Source: Armatimonadota bacterium
GTDB taxonomy: Bacteria > Actinomycetota > Acidimicrobiia > Spongiisociales > UBA5794
Direction of reading: 5' to 3'
DNA: 16,813 nt
Assembly (NCBI GenBank): GCA_008501565.1
Contig: QQUL01000212.1
Coordinates: 1-16,813, forward strand
Part shown: piece by piece, positions 1-6,857 of the stretch
How positions within the stretch are numbered: position 1 is the first letter of the stretch
Layout: each line of letters begins with the position of its first letter
Made by a program: the position numbers and the translations under genes
The notes under the pieces: generated by a model
The model's input: the letters and a program-made list of their open reading frames with translations, nothing else
Database searches by the model: none
Told to the model about the DNA's origin: nothing

Positions 1-451
1 CAATCTCGCGCTTGAGTTCCTCGTCCGACCTCGCGAACGCGCTCATGACATCAGCACGGCTGACGATGCCCTCCAGCGTGCCATCCGGAGTCACGACGGG
101 AAGGCGCTTCACGCCGAGCTCGGTCATTCGCCTTGCCGCTTCGGTGACCGACGAGCCGCGGTCGATGGTGTGAGGATCCTTGGACATCACATCGGCGACC
201 TCGGACGCAGGCGATGTCTTCGCCTCCCCAAAGAGGTTCGCCAACAATCGTCGCCGCTGGCGGCCCCACGAACGCTCTGCTTCGGCGGACACGAAGTCCG
301 CCTCGGTGATGATCCCGACGACACGGCGTTGATCATCGACGACGGGGAGCCCACTGATTCCAGCATTGACCATGATCATGGCCGCTTCCTTGAGCGGTGC
401 GTCCGCAGATACGGTCGACACCTCAGATGTCATGATGTCGGCAACCTTCAT
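1..451 (-). CDS. CBS-domain pair protein (partial, C-terminus beyond window)
   Basis: This frame is open from an ATG at 451 to the window edge, giving 150 residues of N-terminal sequence. It begins MKVADIMTSEVSTVSADAPL, the usual first strand and helix of a CBS motif. Residues about 1-60 form one CBS unit (ISGLPVVDD, VVGIITEADF) and about 85-140 a second (VADVMSKDP, VKRLPVVTPDG, LEGIVSRADV). Such tandem pairs bind adenosyl ligands and act as regulatory modules. The last visible residues (RSDEELKREI) resemble the lead-in to the C-terminal BON domain found in many CBS-BON proteins, but that part is outside the window, so BON is inference. An AGGAGG site (460-465) lies 8 nt before the ATG. It diverges from the FHA gene across about 230 bp with no other gene that I can support. 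Ligand and target cannot be told. Confidence 0.88.
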   Translation of the reverse strand, partial: MKVADIMTSEVSTVSADAPLKEAAMIMVNAGISGLPVVDDQRRVVGIITEADFVSAEAERSWGRQRRRLLANLFGEAKTSPASEVADVMSKDPHTIDRGSSVTEAARRMTELGVKRLPVVTPDGTLEGIVSRADVMSAFARSDEELKREI

Positions 452-680
452 TGGGCGATCCTCCTGCTGGATGAACTTGGTGTCTGACTCCAAGGCTAGA
501 TACTCGCGTGACGATTGGCTATTGGCGAACCACCCGGACTGACTTGGTGCACCCATCCCGTCAGCCCACGAAACTCGATGCGCGTAAGCGGTGGGTAGAA
601 AATACGGCCACAATTCGCACGAACTCGGACCGCGTGGTCGCTACTCTCCTGCTCACACAAGAACTCTCCCGGGGGCAACC

Positions 681-1262
681 GTGTCACTCAGAATCACATA
701 TCAGGGCAATGACGTCGTCGTGGACGAAGGATCCACCGCGCTCATCGGCTCGGGCGAGGCATCCCAGATTCGCATCGCACGTCCGGGTATCTCGCGTCGC
801 CATGCTGCCATCAGATTCGACGGAGCAACATGGAAGGTTGAAGACGCTGACTCTCGCAACGGAACGTTCGCAGACGGCGAGCGGGTCCACGTTGCGACGA
901 TCGATGGGCCAACGACACTCGTCCTCGGACACCCGACAGATGGCGAGGCAGTGACTTTCACACCGATCGCGGACCCGGCATCTGACATCCAGGATGAGAT
1001 CGACGCCTTCGTGTTGCCGGACTCCCCGCCTCTGGCACCGCCTCCCGCACCGCGACCGCAAAGAGCCGCTGTCCCTGCCGCTGCCACAGTGGCCGCCGCC
1101 GCACCCAAAGCCGCGCCTCAAGCGGAAACCAGTGAGCTGACCGCCGCGATCCGTGATCAGATTGCAGCGATCAGAGGTCTCACGTGGTCCGTGTGGGCAA
1201 TGATCGCGGTCACCGCCGCGTTGTGCATCCTCACCCTTTTCGTCGGAGTCCTCGGAGGCTGA
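681..1262 (+). CDS. FHA-domain protein with C-terminal membrane anchor
   Basis: A 193-residue protein if translation starts at GTG 681, which follows a GGGGG run by about 6 nt. An in-frame ATG at 591 would add 30 residues unlike any FHA start. Residues about 1-95 form a forkhead-associated (phosphothreonine-binding) domain: GISRRHAAIRF at 36-46 carries the conserved S-R-x-H, and DSRNGTF carries the conserved N-G turn. The usual Gly-Arg near the start of the domain is Gly-Ser here (IGSGEAS, 22-28), so one phosphate-contacting arginine appears absent. A Pro/Ala-rich linker follows, then a short helix and one hydrophobic segment (WSVWAMIAVTAALCILTLFV) at the very C-terminus. The FHA domain should therefore be cytoplasmic and tail-anchored. 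Partners, presumably Ser/Thr kinase substrates, are not visible here. The stop abuts the stop of the convergent PAC2 gene with no terminator between. Confidence 0.87.
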   Translation: MSLRITYQGNDVVVDEGSTALIGSGEASQIRIARPGISRRHAAIRFDGATWKVEDADSRNGTFADGERVHVATIDGPTTLVLGHPTDGEAVTFTPIADPASDIQDEIDAFVLPDSPPLAPPPAPRPQRAAVPAAATVAAAAPKAAPQAETSELTAAIRDQIAAIRGLTWSVWAMIAVTAALCILTLFVGVLGG

Positions 1263-2120
1263 TCAGCCCTCGTCGTCACCGTTGGAGCCGCGGAGATACT
1301 TCGAGAATTCGTCGGCGATCTCGTCTGCCGTTGGAAGATCCGTCGGGATCTGCGATGTCGTTCCGACGCTGATGTCGAGACCTTCGACAAAGTCGCGGGC
1401 ATCCGATCGCTTCTCAAGGATCTCATCCAGTCGCTCGATCTGGTCGTAGGCGGCGGACTCCACTTCCGTGAGGTTGATGTCCACGCCGATCTGTTCGGAA
1501 ATCTTCACCAACAACGCGTGCATCGCGGGCTGGTACGGTCGTCCGACGTATTGGGGAACCTGCGCCCAGTAGCCGACCGTTGAGAACCCTGCACCTTCGA
1601 ACTCCGCGCGGAAGGCGCTTCCCGCGGACGCCGGAACGACGATCTCGTCCATCAGCATCTCATCACCCGGCAGCAACAACCGCGAGTCAGAAGACGTCCC
1701 GAATACGGCCGTTGGCATCGAATGGCGTACCGGAGTCGGGACAGCGCCGACCGTCACCACATGGGAGACATCGAAACGCTCCGAGATCTCGATCAACGCC
1801 TTGGCGATCGCGCCCCATTGGAAATCTGGCTCATTCCCCACCAAGGCGAGAACATCTCTGCCCGATGGTTTTGTATGAACGATCTCCATGCGGGGCCACG
1901 AAACCGCAAGGGGCTCACCCGCCGTGAACCGCAGGATCGGACGATTTGACCGGTAGTCGAAGATTGCGTCCGGTTCGAATGTTGCGATCGTCTGGGCGTC
2001 TTCAACCAGCCAGTCCACCGCGTCACTTGCGGCTGCGGCAGCATCGCCCCACCCCGTCAGGCCGAGCAGGAATACCGGTTCGGAGAGGGCAACGGGATGG
2101 TGGAGTTGAAATAGTTCCAT
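1263..2120 (-). CDS. PAC2 family protein (proteasome assembly chaperone-like)
   Basis: A 285-residue protein of the PAC2 family, named after eukaryotic proteasome assembly chaperone 2. The signature start is present: hydrophobic strand, then LLGLTGWGDAAAAASDAVDW, then FDYRSNRP around residue 60. The middle holds the typical SHVVTVGAVPTPVRHS stretch, and the C-terminal third is a charged helical tail (EVESAAYDQIERLDEILEKR). The bacterial function is not established; a proteasome role is family inference. I prefer ATG 2120 because AGGTGA, overlapping the bpa stop, lies just upstream; GTG 2126 is possible and adds two residues. The gene starts within 10 bases of the end of bpa, so the two are probably cotranscribed and translationally coupled. 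The stop TGA abuts the convergent FHA stop. Confidence 0.9.
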   Translation of the reverse strand: MELFQLHHPVALSEPVFLLGLTGWGDAAAAASDAVDWLVEDAQTIATFEPDAIFDYRSNRPILRFTAGEPLAVSWPRMEIVHTKPSGRDVLALVGNEPDFQWGAIAKALIEISERFDVSHVVTVGAVPTPVRHSMPTAVFGTSSDSRLLLPGDEMLMDEIVVPASAGSAFRAEFEGAGFSTVGYWAQVPQYVGRPYQPAMHALLVKISEQIGVDINLTEVESAAYDQIERLDEILEKRSDARDFVEGLDISVGTTSQIPTDLPTADEIADEFSKYLRGSNGDDEG

Positions 2121-2126
2121 GCTCAC

Positions 2127-2606
2127 CTACAGGTAGAGACCCGCCTCGACAGGCTGGCCACCCTCGATTGCTGGACGCTGCCGCATGCGGTCAAGCTGGG
2201 CCGACGCCGCCATCTGTTGGCTGATCAGGGAAGCCTGAATCCCATGGAACAGACCCTCGAGCCAGCCGACGAGCTGCGCCTGTGCGATACGCAGTTCTGC
2301 TTCAGAAGGAGCGGTCTCACCCATGGGGACGAAGACAGAATCGAGTTCCTCGCGAAGGTCGGCGGACACGACATCCCGAAGCTCCTCAAGCGAGTGTTCG
2401 TAGATGGATTGGAGGCGCTCTCTACCTGCCTCATCAAGGGGGGCCTGGCGGACTTCATCAAGCATCGCACGGGTCATCGACGCTATTCGTATCAGCTTCG
2501 ATGGCTCAGAAACACTCGGCGGGGGTGCGGTTTGATCCTGTGCTTCATCCTCGGCAGGAACAACCTCGGGGGTCACGGGTGCTTGATTGGGTGCTTTGTC
2601 AGACAT
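2127..2606 (-). CDS. bpa: Bacterial proteasome activator Bpa
   Basis: A 159-residue homologue of Bpa (Rv3780 of Mycobacterium tuberculosis, formerly DUF2587), an ATP-independent ring activator that opens the 20S proteasome gate and feeds it unfolded proteins. The first 30 residues are Pro/Glu/Ala-rich and probably disordered. Residues about 35-140 match the four-helix core: PSKLIRIASMTRAMLDEVRQ, LQSIYEHSLEELRDVV, then LRIAQAQLVGWLEGLFHGIQ. The protein ends GLYL. Mycobacterial Bpa ends in a GQYL-type motif that docks into the proteasome alpha ring, so the penultimate tyrosine and last leucine are kept while Gln is Leu. The core proteasome genes (prcA/prcB) and the Mpa ATPase are not in this window. 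Translation starts at ATG 2606, with a possible leaderless promoter immediately upstream. Confidence 0.94.
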   Translation of the reverse strand: MSDKAPNQAPVTPEVVPAEDEAQDQTAPPPSVSEPSKLIRIASMTRAMLDEVRQAPLDEAGRERLQSIYEHSLEELRDVVSADLREELDSVFVPMGETAPSEAELRIAQAQLVGWLEGLFHGIQASLISQQMAASAQLDRMRQRPAIEGGQPVEAGLYL

Positions 2607-2612
2607 CGCCTA

Positions 2613-2618
2613 AGCATA
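2613..2618 (-). promoter_or_regulatory. Candidate -10 element for bpa (leaderless)
   Basis: TATGCT on the minus strand fits the actinobacterial TANNNT -10 form and ends 7 nt before the A of the bpa start codon. A transcript would then begin at or next to the ATG. No convincing -35 hexamer is seen at 16-18 bp spacing, and no good ribosome site precedes this ATG, which is compatible with leaderless translation. Weak, position-based evidence. Confidence 0.3.
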
Positions 2619-2622
2619 CGAC

Positions 2623-2651
2623 TCAACACACCAACCCGCGACGGGTACGCT
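2623..2651 (+). promoter_or_regulatory. Candidate promoter for the penicillin acylase gene (leaderless)
   Basis: TCAACA (2623-2628), a 17-bp spacer, then TACGCT (2646-2651). The second box fits TANNNT and the first matches TTGACA at 4 of 6 positions. The start codon at 2659 lies 8 nt after the -10 box, so the expected transcript start coincides with the ATG. No Shine-Dalgarno sequence is seen before this ATG. Confidence 0.35.
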
Positions 2652-2658
2652 GGCACCC

Positions 2659-5220
2659 ATGCCTGAGTCATCTGAGGTGGTGGAGACCAAACCAAAGAGC
2701 CGTTTCTGGCGGCGAACACTGTGGTCGATTGGTGCCCTGGTCGGTGTCGGGATCGTGTTCTCAGTCGTATTCCTCCAGTACTCCGTGCATCGGGCGTTCC
2801 CACAAACCAGTGGAACGATTGAGGTTGCCGGGATCAACGACAGCGTCGAGGTGATTCGGGACTCGTGGGGCGTTCCTCACATCTATGCCTCAACGACGAC
2901 CGACCTACTGTTCGCCCAAGGCTACGTCCACGCACAAGACCGGTTCTTCCAGATGGACTTCTGGCGACACATCTCGTACGGAGAACTGGCGAGTCTCTTC
3001 GGTGAGGACCAACTCGACACCGACATGTTCCTCAGAGACATGGGCTGGGGCAGACTGGCGGAGGCTCAATACGCCGCCGAAACACCGGAGAATCGAGAGC
3101 TGCTCGACGCGTATGCGGCGGGCGTGAACGCGTATCTCGATACCCAGTCGCCGTCAGATCTCAGTTTCGAGTACTCGGTCCTCGAATTGTTGAACCACAA
3201 CTACACGCCAGCGCCATGGACGGGCGCTCAGTCGCTGGCGTGGGGAAAGGTCATGGCGTGGGATCTCGGCGGCAATGCATCGGCAGAGATCGAACGAGCG
3301 ATGGACCTCGGATCCCTATCACCAGACCGCGTTGACCAGTTGTTCCCACCGTATCCCGGTGACCGGAACCCGTACATTGTGACCGGCGCCGTATCGGATT
3401 CGACGGCTGAACGGGCAGTCCTCGATGTTCCCGATGGAGCCACCGACGCACTGACATCAGCCGCCACGGCGGTCGCAGCGTTGAATGAGATCACGTTGGG
3501 GGGCCAGAAACCGGGAATCGGGTCAAACTCGTGGGCGGTGAGTGGCGAACACACACCAACCGGGAAGCCCTACCTCATGAACGATCCGCATCTCGGGGCA
3601 CAGATGCCATCGATTTGGTACCAGGTCGGGCTGCATTGTCGCAGCGTCAGCGAGTCCTGCCCGTTTGACGTCGCTGGCTTCTCCTTTGCCGGAGTACCGG
3701 GAGTCATCATCGGCCACAACGCGAACATCGCGTGGGGTTTCACGAACACCGGTCCAGATGTGCAGGATCTGTACATCGAGAAGATCAACCCATCGAACCC
3801 AAACCAGTACGAGGTGAACGGCGAGTGGGTTGACATGGATGTGCGGACCGAGACGATTCTCGTGGCTGGCGGGGATCCGGTCTCCAAGGAGGTCAGGACC
3901 ACCAGGCATGGACCGATTATCTCCGACAGCTATGAGCCTCTCGAAGATTTCGATCAGGCGGGAGTCGATACGCCGCAGCCGTATGCGATCGCATTGCGGT
4001 GGACGGCGCTCGACGACTCGCCTTCCCTCGTTCAACCGGTGTTCGCTCTCAACACGGCGGCGACCTTCGAAGAGTTCCAAGCGGCCGCGGCGCTGTTTGA
4101 AGTGCCTGCCCAGAACATGTTGTACGCCGATACCACGGGGAACATCGGATATCAGATGCCTGGCATGGTTCCGATCCGGGCGAATGGTGACGGGACGGTT
4201 CCCGTGCCGGGTTGGACGGACGAATTCGCATGGACGGGGTTCATCCCCCGCGATGAGCTGCCCTCGAGCTACAACCCGGACTCGGGTTGGATCGTCACGG
4301 CGAACAATGCCGTCATCGACGACACGTACCCCTACTTGATCACCGAGAGTTTCGATCACGGGTATCGCGCACGACGCATCGTCGACCTTGTGGCGTCGAA
4401 CCTCGGGATCGATGCGGCCGGCCATCGAACGATTCAGTTCGACAGCTACGACCTCAATGCCGAGTTCATCCTTCCATACCTTGAGAATGCCCTTGTCGTT
4501 GTCCCAGGATTCACACCGACGCAACAGGACACCGATGCCATCAACGAATTGTTCTCGTGGGATCTCCAGAACTTCTCGGGAAGCACCGGCGCTGCCATCT
4601 GGAATGCGACGTGGCGGAATCTGCTCGACCTCACATTTCGTGGAGACCTTCCCGAGGACTGGATGCCGGAAGGCAACGCACGATGGTTCGAAGTCATGCG
4701 CGGCCTCCTTGAGCGGCCCGACGATCCGTTCTGGGACGATCCCACAACGACGGCGGTCGAGGACAGGGACACCATCCTTGTGCTGTCGTTCTACGCAGCC
4801 GTCGACGAGTTGCTTGACACCATTTCCGGCAACGTTGCCGACTGGACATGGGGCGATGTGCACACCATCACGTTCACGAACCAATCCCTCGGGGAGTCCG
4901 GGATCAACGTGATCGAGGACCGATTCAATCGTGGACCGTATCCGGCCAGTGGATCGGAGGGAGTCGTGAATGCCGTTGGGTGGACTGCCACCAAGGGCTA
5001 TGAGGTCGATTGGCTCCCGTCCATGCGAATGGTGATCGACCTGAGCGATCTGGCGGCGTCTACGGCCATCCATTCGACCGGACAGTCCGGGCACATCGAC
5101 CACCCGCACTACGACGACATGATCGCTCCGTGGCTTGCGGGTGAAACCAACGCGATGCTGTGGAATCGTTCCGACATCCAAGCCGATGCCGAAGCAACGA
5201 TGATCCTCACCCCGAGATAG
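2659..5220 (+). CDS. Penicillin acylase family N-terminal-nucleophile hydrolase
   Basis: An 853-residue Ntn-hydrolase of the penicillin G acylase / N-acyl-homoserine lactone acylase family. A basic N-terminus (SRFWRRTLW) and one hydrophobic segment at about 20-43 give export or membrane anchoring. The alpha-chain region starts with EVIRDSWGVPHIYA and FAQGYVHAQDRFFQMDFWRH, the family hallmark. The autocatalytic site is GIGSNSWAVSG, with Ser289 expected to become the first residue of the beta chain. Downstream hallmarks include MNDPHL, GHNANIAWGFTN, DVQDLYIE and TRHGPII. Known members are made as one precursor, self-cleave and hydrolyse amide bonds of acyl side chains; substrates range from beta-lactams to acyl-homoserine lactones and cyclic lipopeptides. 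The substrate here cannot be told, and no quorum-sensing or antibiotic genes adjoin. It stands alone on the plus strand and meets the molybdoenzyme gene tail to tail. Confidence 0.93.
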   Translation: MPESSEVVETKPKSRFWRRTLWSIGALVGVGIVFSVVFLQYSVHRAFPQTSGTIEVAGINDSVEVIRDSWGVPHIYASTTTDLLFAQGYVHAQDRFFQMDFWRHISYGELASLFGEDQLDTDMFLRDMGWGRLAEAQYAAETPENRELLDAYAAGVNAYLDTQSPSDLSFEYSVLELLNHNYTPAPWTGAQSLAWGKVMAWDLGGNASAEIERAMDLGSLSPDRVDQLFPPYPGDRNPYIVTGAVSDSTAERAVLDVPDGATDALTSAATAVAALNEITLGGQKPGIGSNSWAVSGEHTPTGKPYLMNDPHLGAQMPSIWYQVGLHCRSVSESCPFDVAGFSFAGVPGVIIGHNANIAWGFTNTGPDVQDLYIEKINPSNPNQYEVNGEWVDMDVRTETILVAGGDPVSKEVRTTRHGPIISDSYEPLEDFDQAGVDTPQPYAIALRWTALDDSPSLVQPVFALNTAATFEEFQAAAALFEVPAQNMLYADTTGNIGYQMPGMVPIRANGDGTVPVPGWTDEFAWTGFIPRDELPSSYNPDSGWIVTANNAVIDDTYPYLITESFDHGYRARRIVDLVASNLGIDAAGHRTIQFDSYDLNAEFILPYLENALVVVPGFTPTQQDTDAINELFSWDLQNFSGSTGAAIWNATWRNLLDLTFRGDLPEDWMPEGNARWFEVMRGLLERPDDPFWDDPTTTAVEDRDTILVLSFYAAVDELLDTISGNVADWTWGDVHTITFTNQSLGESGINVIEDRFNRGPYPASGSEGVVNAVGWTATKGYEVDWLPSMRMVIDLSDLAASTAIHSTGQSGHIDHPHYDDMIAPWLAGETNAMLWNRSDIQADAEATMILTPR

Positions 5221-5235
5221 TTCTGGTCCCCAACC

Positions 5236-5288
5236 CGTTCTGTGGGCTCCAGTAGTGAAAAACCGGGTACTGGAACCCTGGGTACGCG
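5236..5288. repeat. 53-bp dispersed hairpin element, copy A
   Basis: Between the convergent acylase and molybdoenzyme genes. It matches the reverse complement of 12023-12075 at 48 of 53 positions without gaps. The arms GGGCTCCAGTA (5244-5254) and TACTGGAACCC (5268-5278) form an 11-bp stem around a 13-nt loop; read as minus-strand RNA the single mismatch becomes a G-U wobble. Also on the minus strand, a short GGGT/ACCC hairpin is followed by TTTTT, so this copy could terminate the molybdoenzyme transcript. Copy B has no gene ending on its T-tract side, so terminator is not a full explanation. Confidence 0.8.
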
Positions 5289-5299
5289 GGAATGGGGGG

Positions 5300-6841
5300 C
5301 TATTGCGCGGTGAATCTCACGGCGTGCCAGCCTGTGGCACCGTCGGGTCGAGCGCTGGCGCGTTTATCGGTTTGCGTCTCGCCGGTCCCATCGGTTGCCC
5401 TGACCCGTGCCCAATGCTCTCCGTCGGTCAACTCGACGTCGATCTTCCACAGACGCCACGACGCATCTGACAGGGATTCTGCGAGGTCGGCCTCCCGCCA
5501 TGGGCCGTCGTCAATCTGGACCTCCACCATTTCGATGCCCTTTGTGGGCGCCCACGCCACGCCGCCGAGCGTGAAGGGTCCGACCTCGACCGTGTCGCCG
5601 AGCTTCGGGCGATCGATCCGCGATTGGGTCTTGATCGGGCCTTCCTTCGCCCATCCCCTCGGGACCCAGTAGCCGTCGAAGGCATCCCATGTCGTGAGCT
5701 CGATCTCCGTCAGCCACTTCGTACCCGACACATATCCGTACAGTCCAGGAACAATCAGCCGTGCCGGGAATCCGTGACTTGTCGGCAGGATCTCGCGGTT
5801 CATGCCGATCGCGATCATCGCCTCTCGGTCATCCAGCGCGTACTCGGTTGGAAACCCGGCCGTCCAGTTGTCAATGGATCGTCCAACGAGTTGGTCGGCA
5901 CCTGGTTGCACTCCGGCCATCTCCAGCACATCTTTGAGGAGCACCCCTGTCCAGAGGGCGTTGCCAACATACCGCCCACCGATCTGGTTCGAGACGCACG
6001 ACAGCGTCACATATCGCTCGATCTGATCCATGTCCTGGAGATCCCGATATGTCAACTCGATCTCCTTGTCGACCATCCCATGGACACGCAGCGACCACAT
6101 GTCGGGGTCAACCGATGGAACGATCAGTGCCGTGTCGATGCGGTAGAACGTCGCATTCCCCACGACGACGGGCGCCACACCTTCCAGATCGAAGTCGTGT
6201 GCGGCTGTGGGGTCTGCCATGGCTTGGACGGGTACGGGCAGAACCAGGGATGCACGCTGTGCCTCGGAGCGGGAGCGAAGCATCGCCCGACCGACGCCAA
6301 CACTCACACCCGCCACCACAACGGCAGCACCTACACCGAGCAGGAGGCGTCTCCTCCCAATGTCAGTCGAGTCACGATCCGAGATGTCCGCTTCGGCTGG
6401 CCGCGACAGATTCACCAGCCAGACAAACGTCCCAAGCCCGATGCCGACCGCAACGGCCATGCATCCGACCGCCGCCAGCGGGACGGTCGCATTCTCCTGA
6501 ACCTGTGCAAGGACGCCGACCAGTCCGAATCCAATGAACCCGGCCACGATCGGCACCAGCGAGTGCGTGGATCTTCGACCAAGTGCCATGCCGATCAAAA
6601 GGGCTACGACGAAGATGCCGAGTCCGAGGACGAGCTTGTCAGCCGTGCCGAACACATTGATCGCAAACGACTCAAGCCATGAAGGTGACACATCGACCAC
6701 GATCGCTCCGATCGACGCCATTGCCGATGGAACCGATACAAAGAGCCCTGCGAACAGCTCGGTTACACCGAGCGTGACAGCGGTCGCAGCAAGTCCGGCA
6801 TAACCGGCACGTGTCTTGAGGCTGAGGGTCTGATCGCTCAT
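5300..6841 (-). CDS. Membrane-anchored molybdopterin-dependent oxidoreductase (sulfite oxidase fold)
   Basis: A 513-residue protein with two parts. Residues about 1-200 hold some five hydrophobic segments (for example AGYAGLAATAVTLGVTELFA, DKLVLGLGIFVVALLIGMAL, HSLVPIVAGFIGFGLVGVLA and RRRLLLGVGAAVVVAGVSVG). The rest is a sulfite-oxidase-type molybdopterin domain, probably on the outer face: YVTLSCVSNQIGG supplies the expected Mo-ligating cysteine (Cys282), followed by TSHGFPARLIVPGLYGYVSG and TKWLTEIEL. A C-terminal immunoglobulin-like dimerisation domain follows (VEVQIDDGPWREA). Relatives occur in many actinobacteria; the true substrate is unknown and sulfite is not implied. ATG 6841 is chosen because it follows a purine run and the polX stop by 16 bp; GTG 6856 is an in-frame alternative. 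It is the last gene of the exchanger-polX run, with no functional link that I can see. Confidence 0.9.
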   Translation of the reverse strand: MSDQTLSLKTRAGYAGLAATAVTLGVTELFAGLFVSVPSAMASIGAIVVDVSPSWLESFAINVFGTADKLVLGLGIFVVALLIGMALGRRSTHSLVPIVAGFIGFGLVGVLAQVQENATVPLAAVGCMAVAVGIGLGTFVWLVNLSRPAEADISDRDSTDIGRRRLLLGVGAAVVVAGVSVGVGRAMLRSRSEAQRASLVLPVPVQAMADPTAAHDFDLEGVAPVVVGNATFYRIDTALIVPSVDPDMWSLRVHGMVDKEIELTYRDLQDMDQIERYVTLSCVSNQIGGRYVGNALWTGVLLKDVLEMAGVQPGADQLVGRSIDNWTAGFPTEYALDDREAMIAIGMNREILPTSHGFPARLIVPGLYGYVSGTKWLTEIELTTWDAFDGYWVPRGWAKEGPIKTQSRIDRPKLGDTVEVGPFTLGGVAWAPTKGIEMVEVQIDDGPWREADLAESLSDASWRLWKIDVELTDGEHWARVRATDGTGETQTDKRASARPDGATGWHAVRFTAQ

Positions 6842-6857
6842 GTCCCCATTGAACACC

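Noticed and set aside
3523..5181. A 552-codon open frame on the minus strand
   Set aside because: It lies wholly inside the penicillin acylase gene, whose motifs are unmistakable. The antisense translation is Arg/Asp/Val-rich low complexity with no recognisable domain, as usual for high-GC shadow frames.
5244..5278. Ordinary bidirectional terminator for convergent genes
   Set aside because: Plausible for copy A alone, but the near-identical copy B lies between two genes on the same strand with its T-tract facing the wrong way, so the call was widened to a dispersed element.
5624..6682. A 352-codon open frame on the plus strand
   Set aside because: Antisense to the molybdoenzyme; His/Arg-rich with no domain, and the minus-strand frame carries the conserved Cys282 motif and membrane helices.
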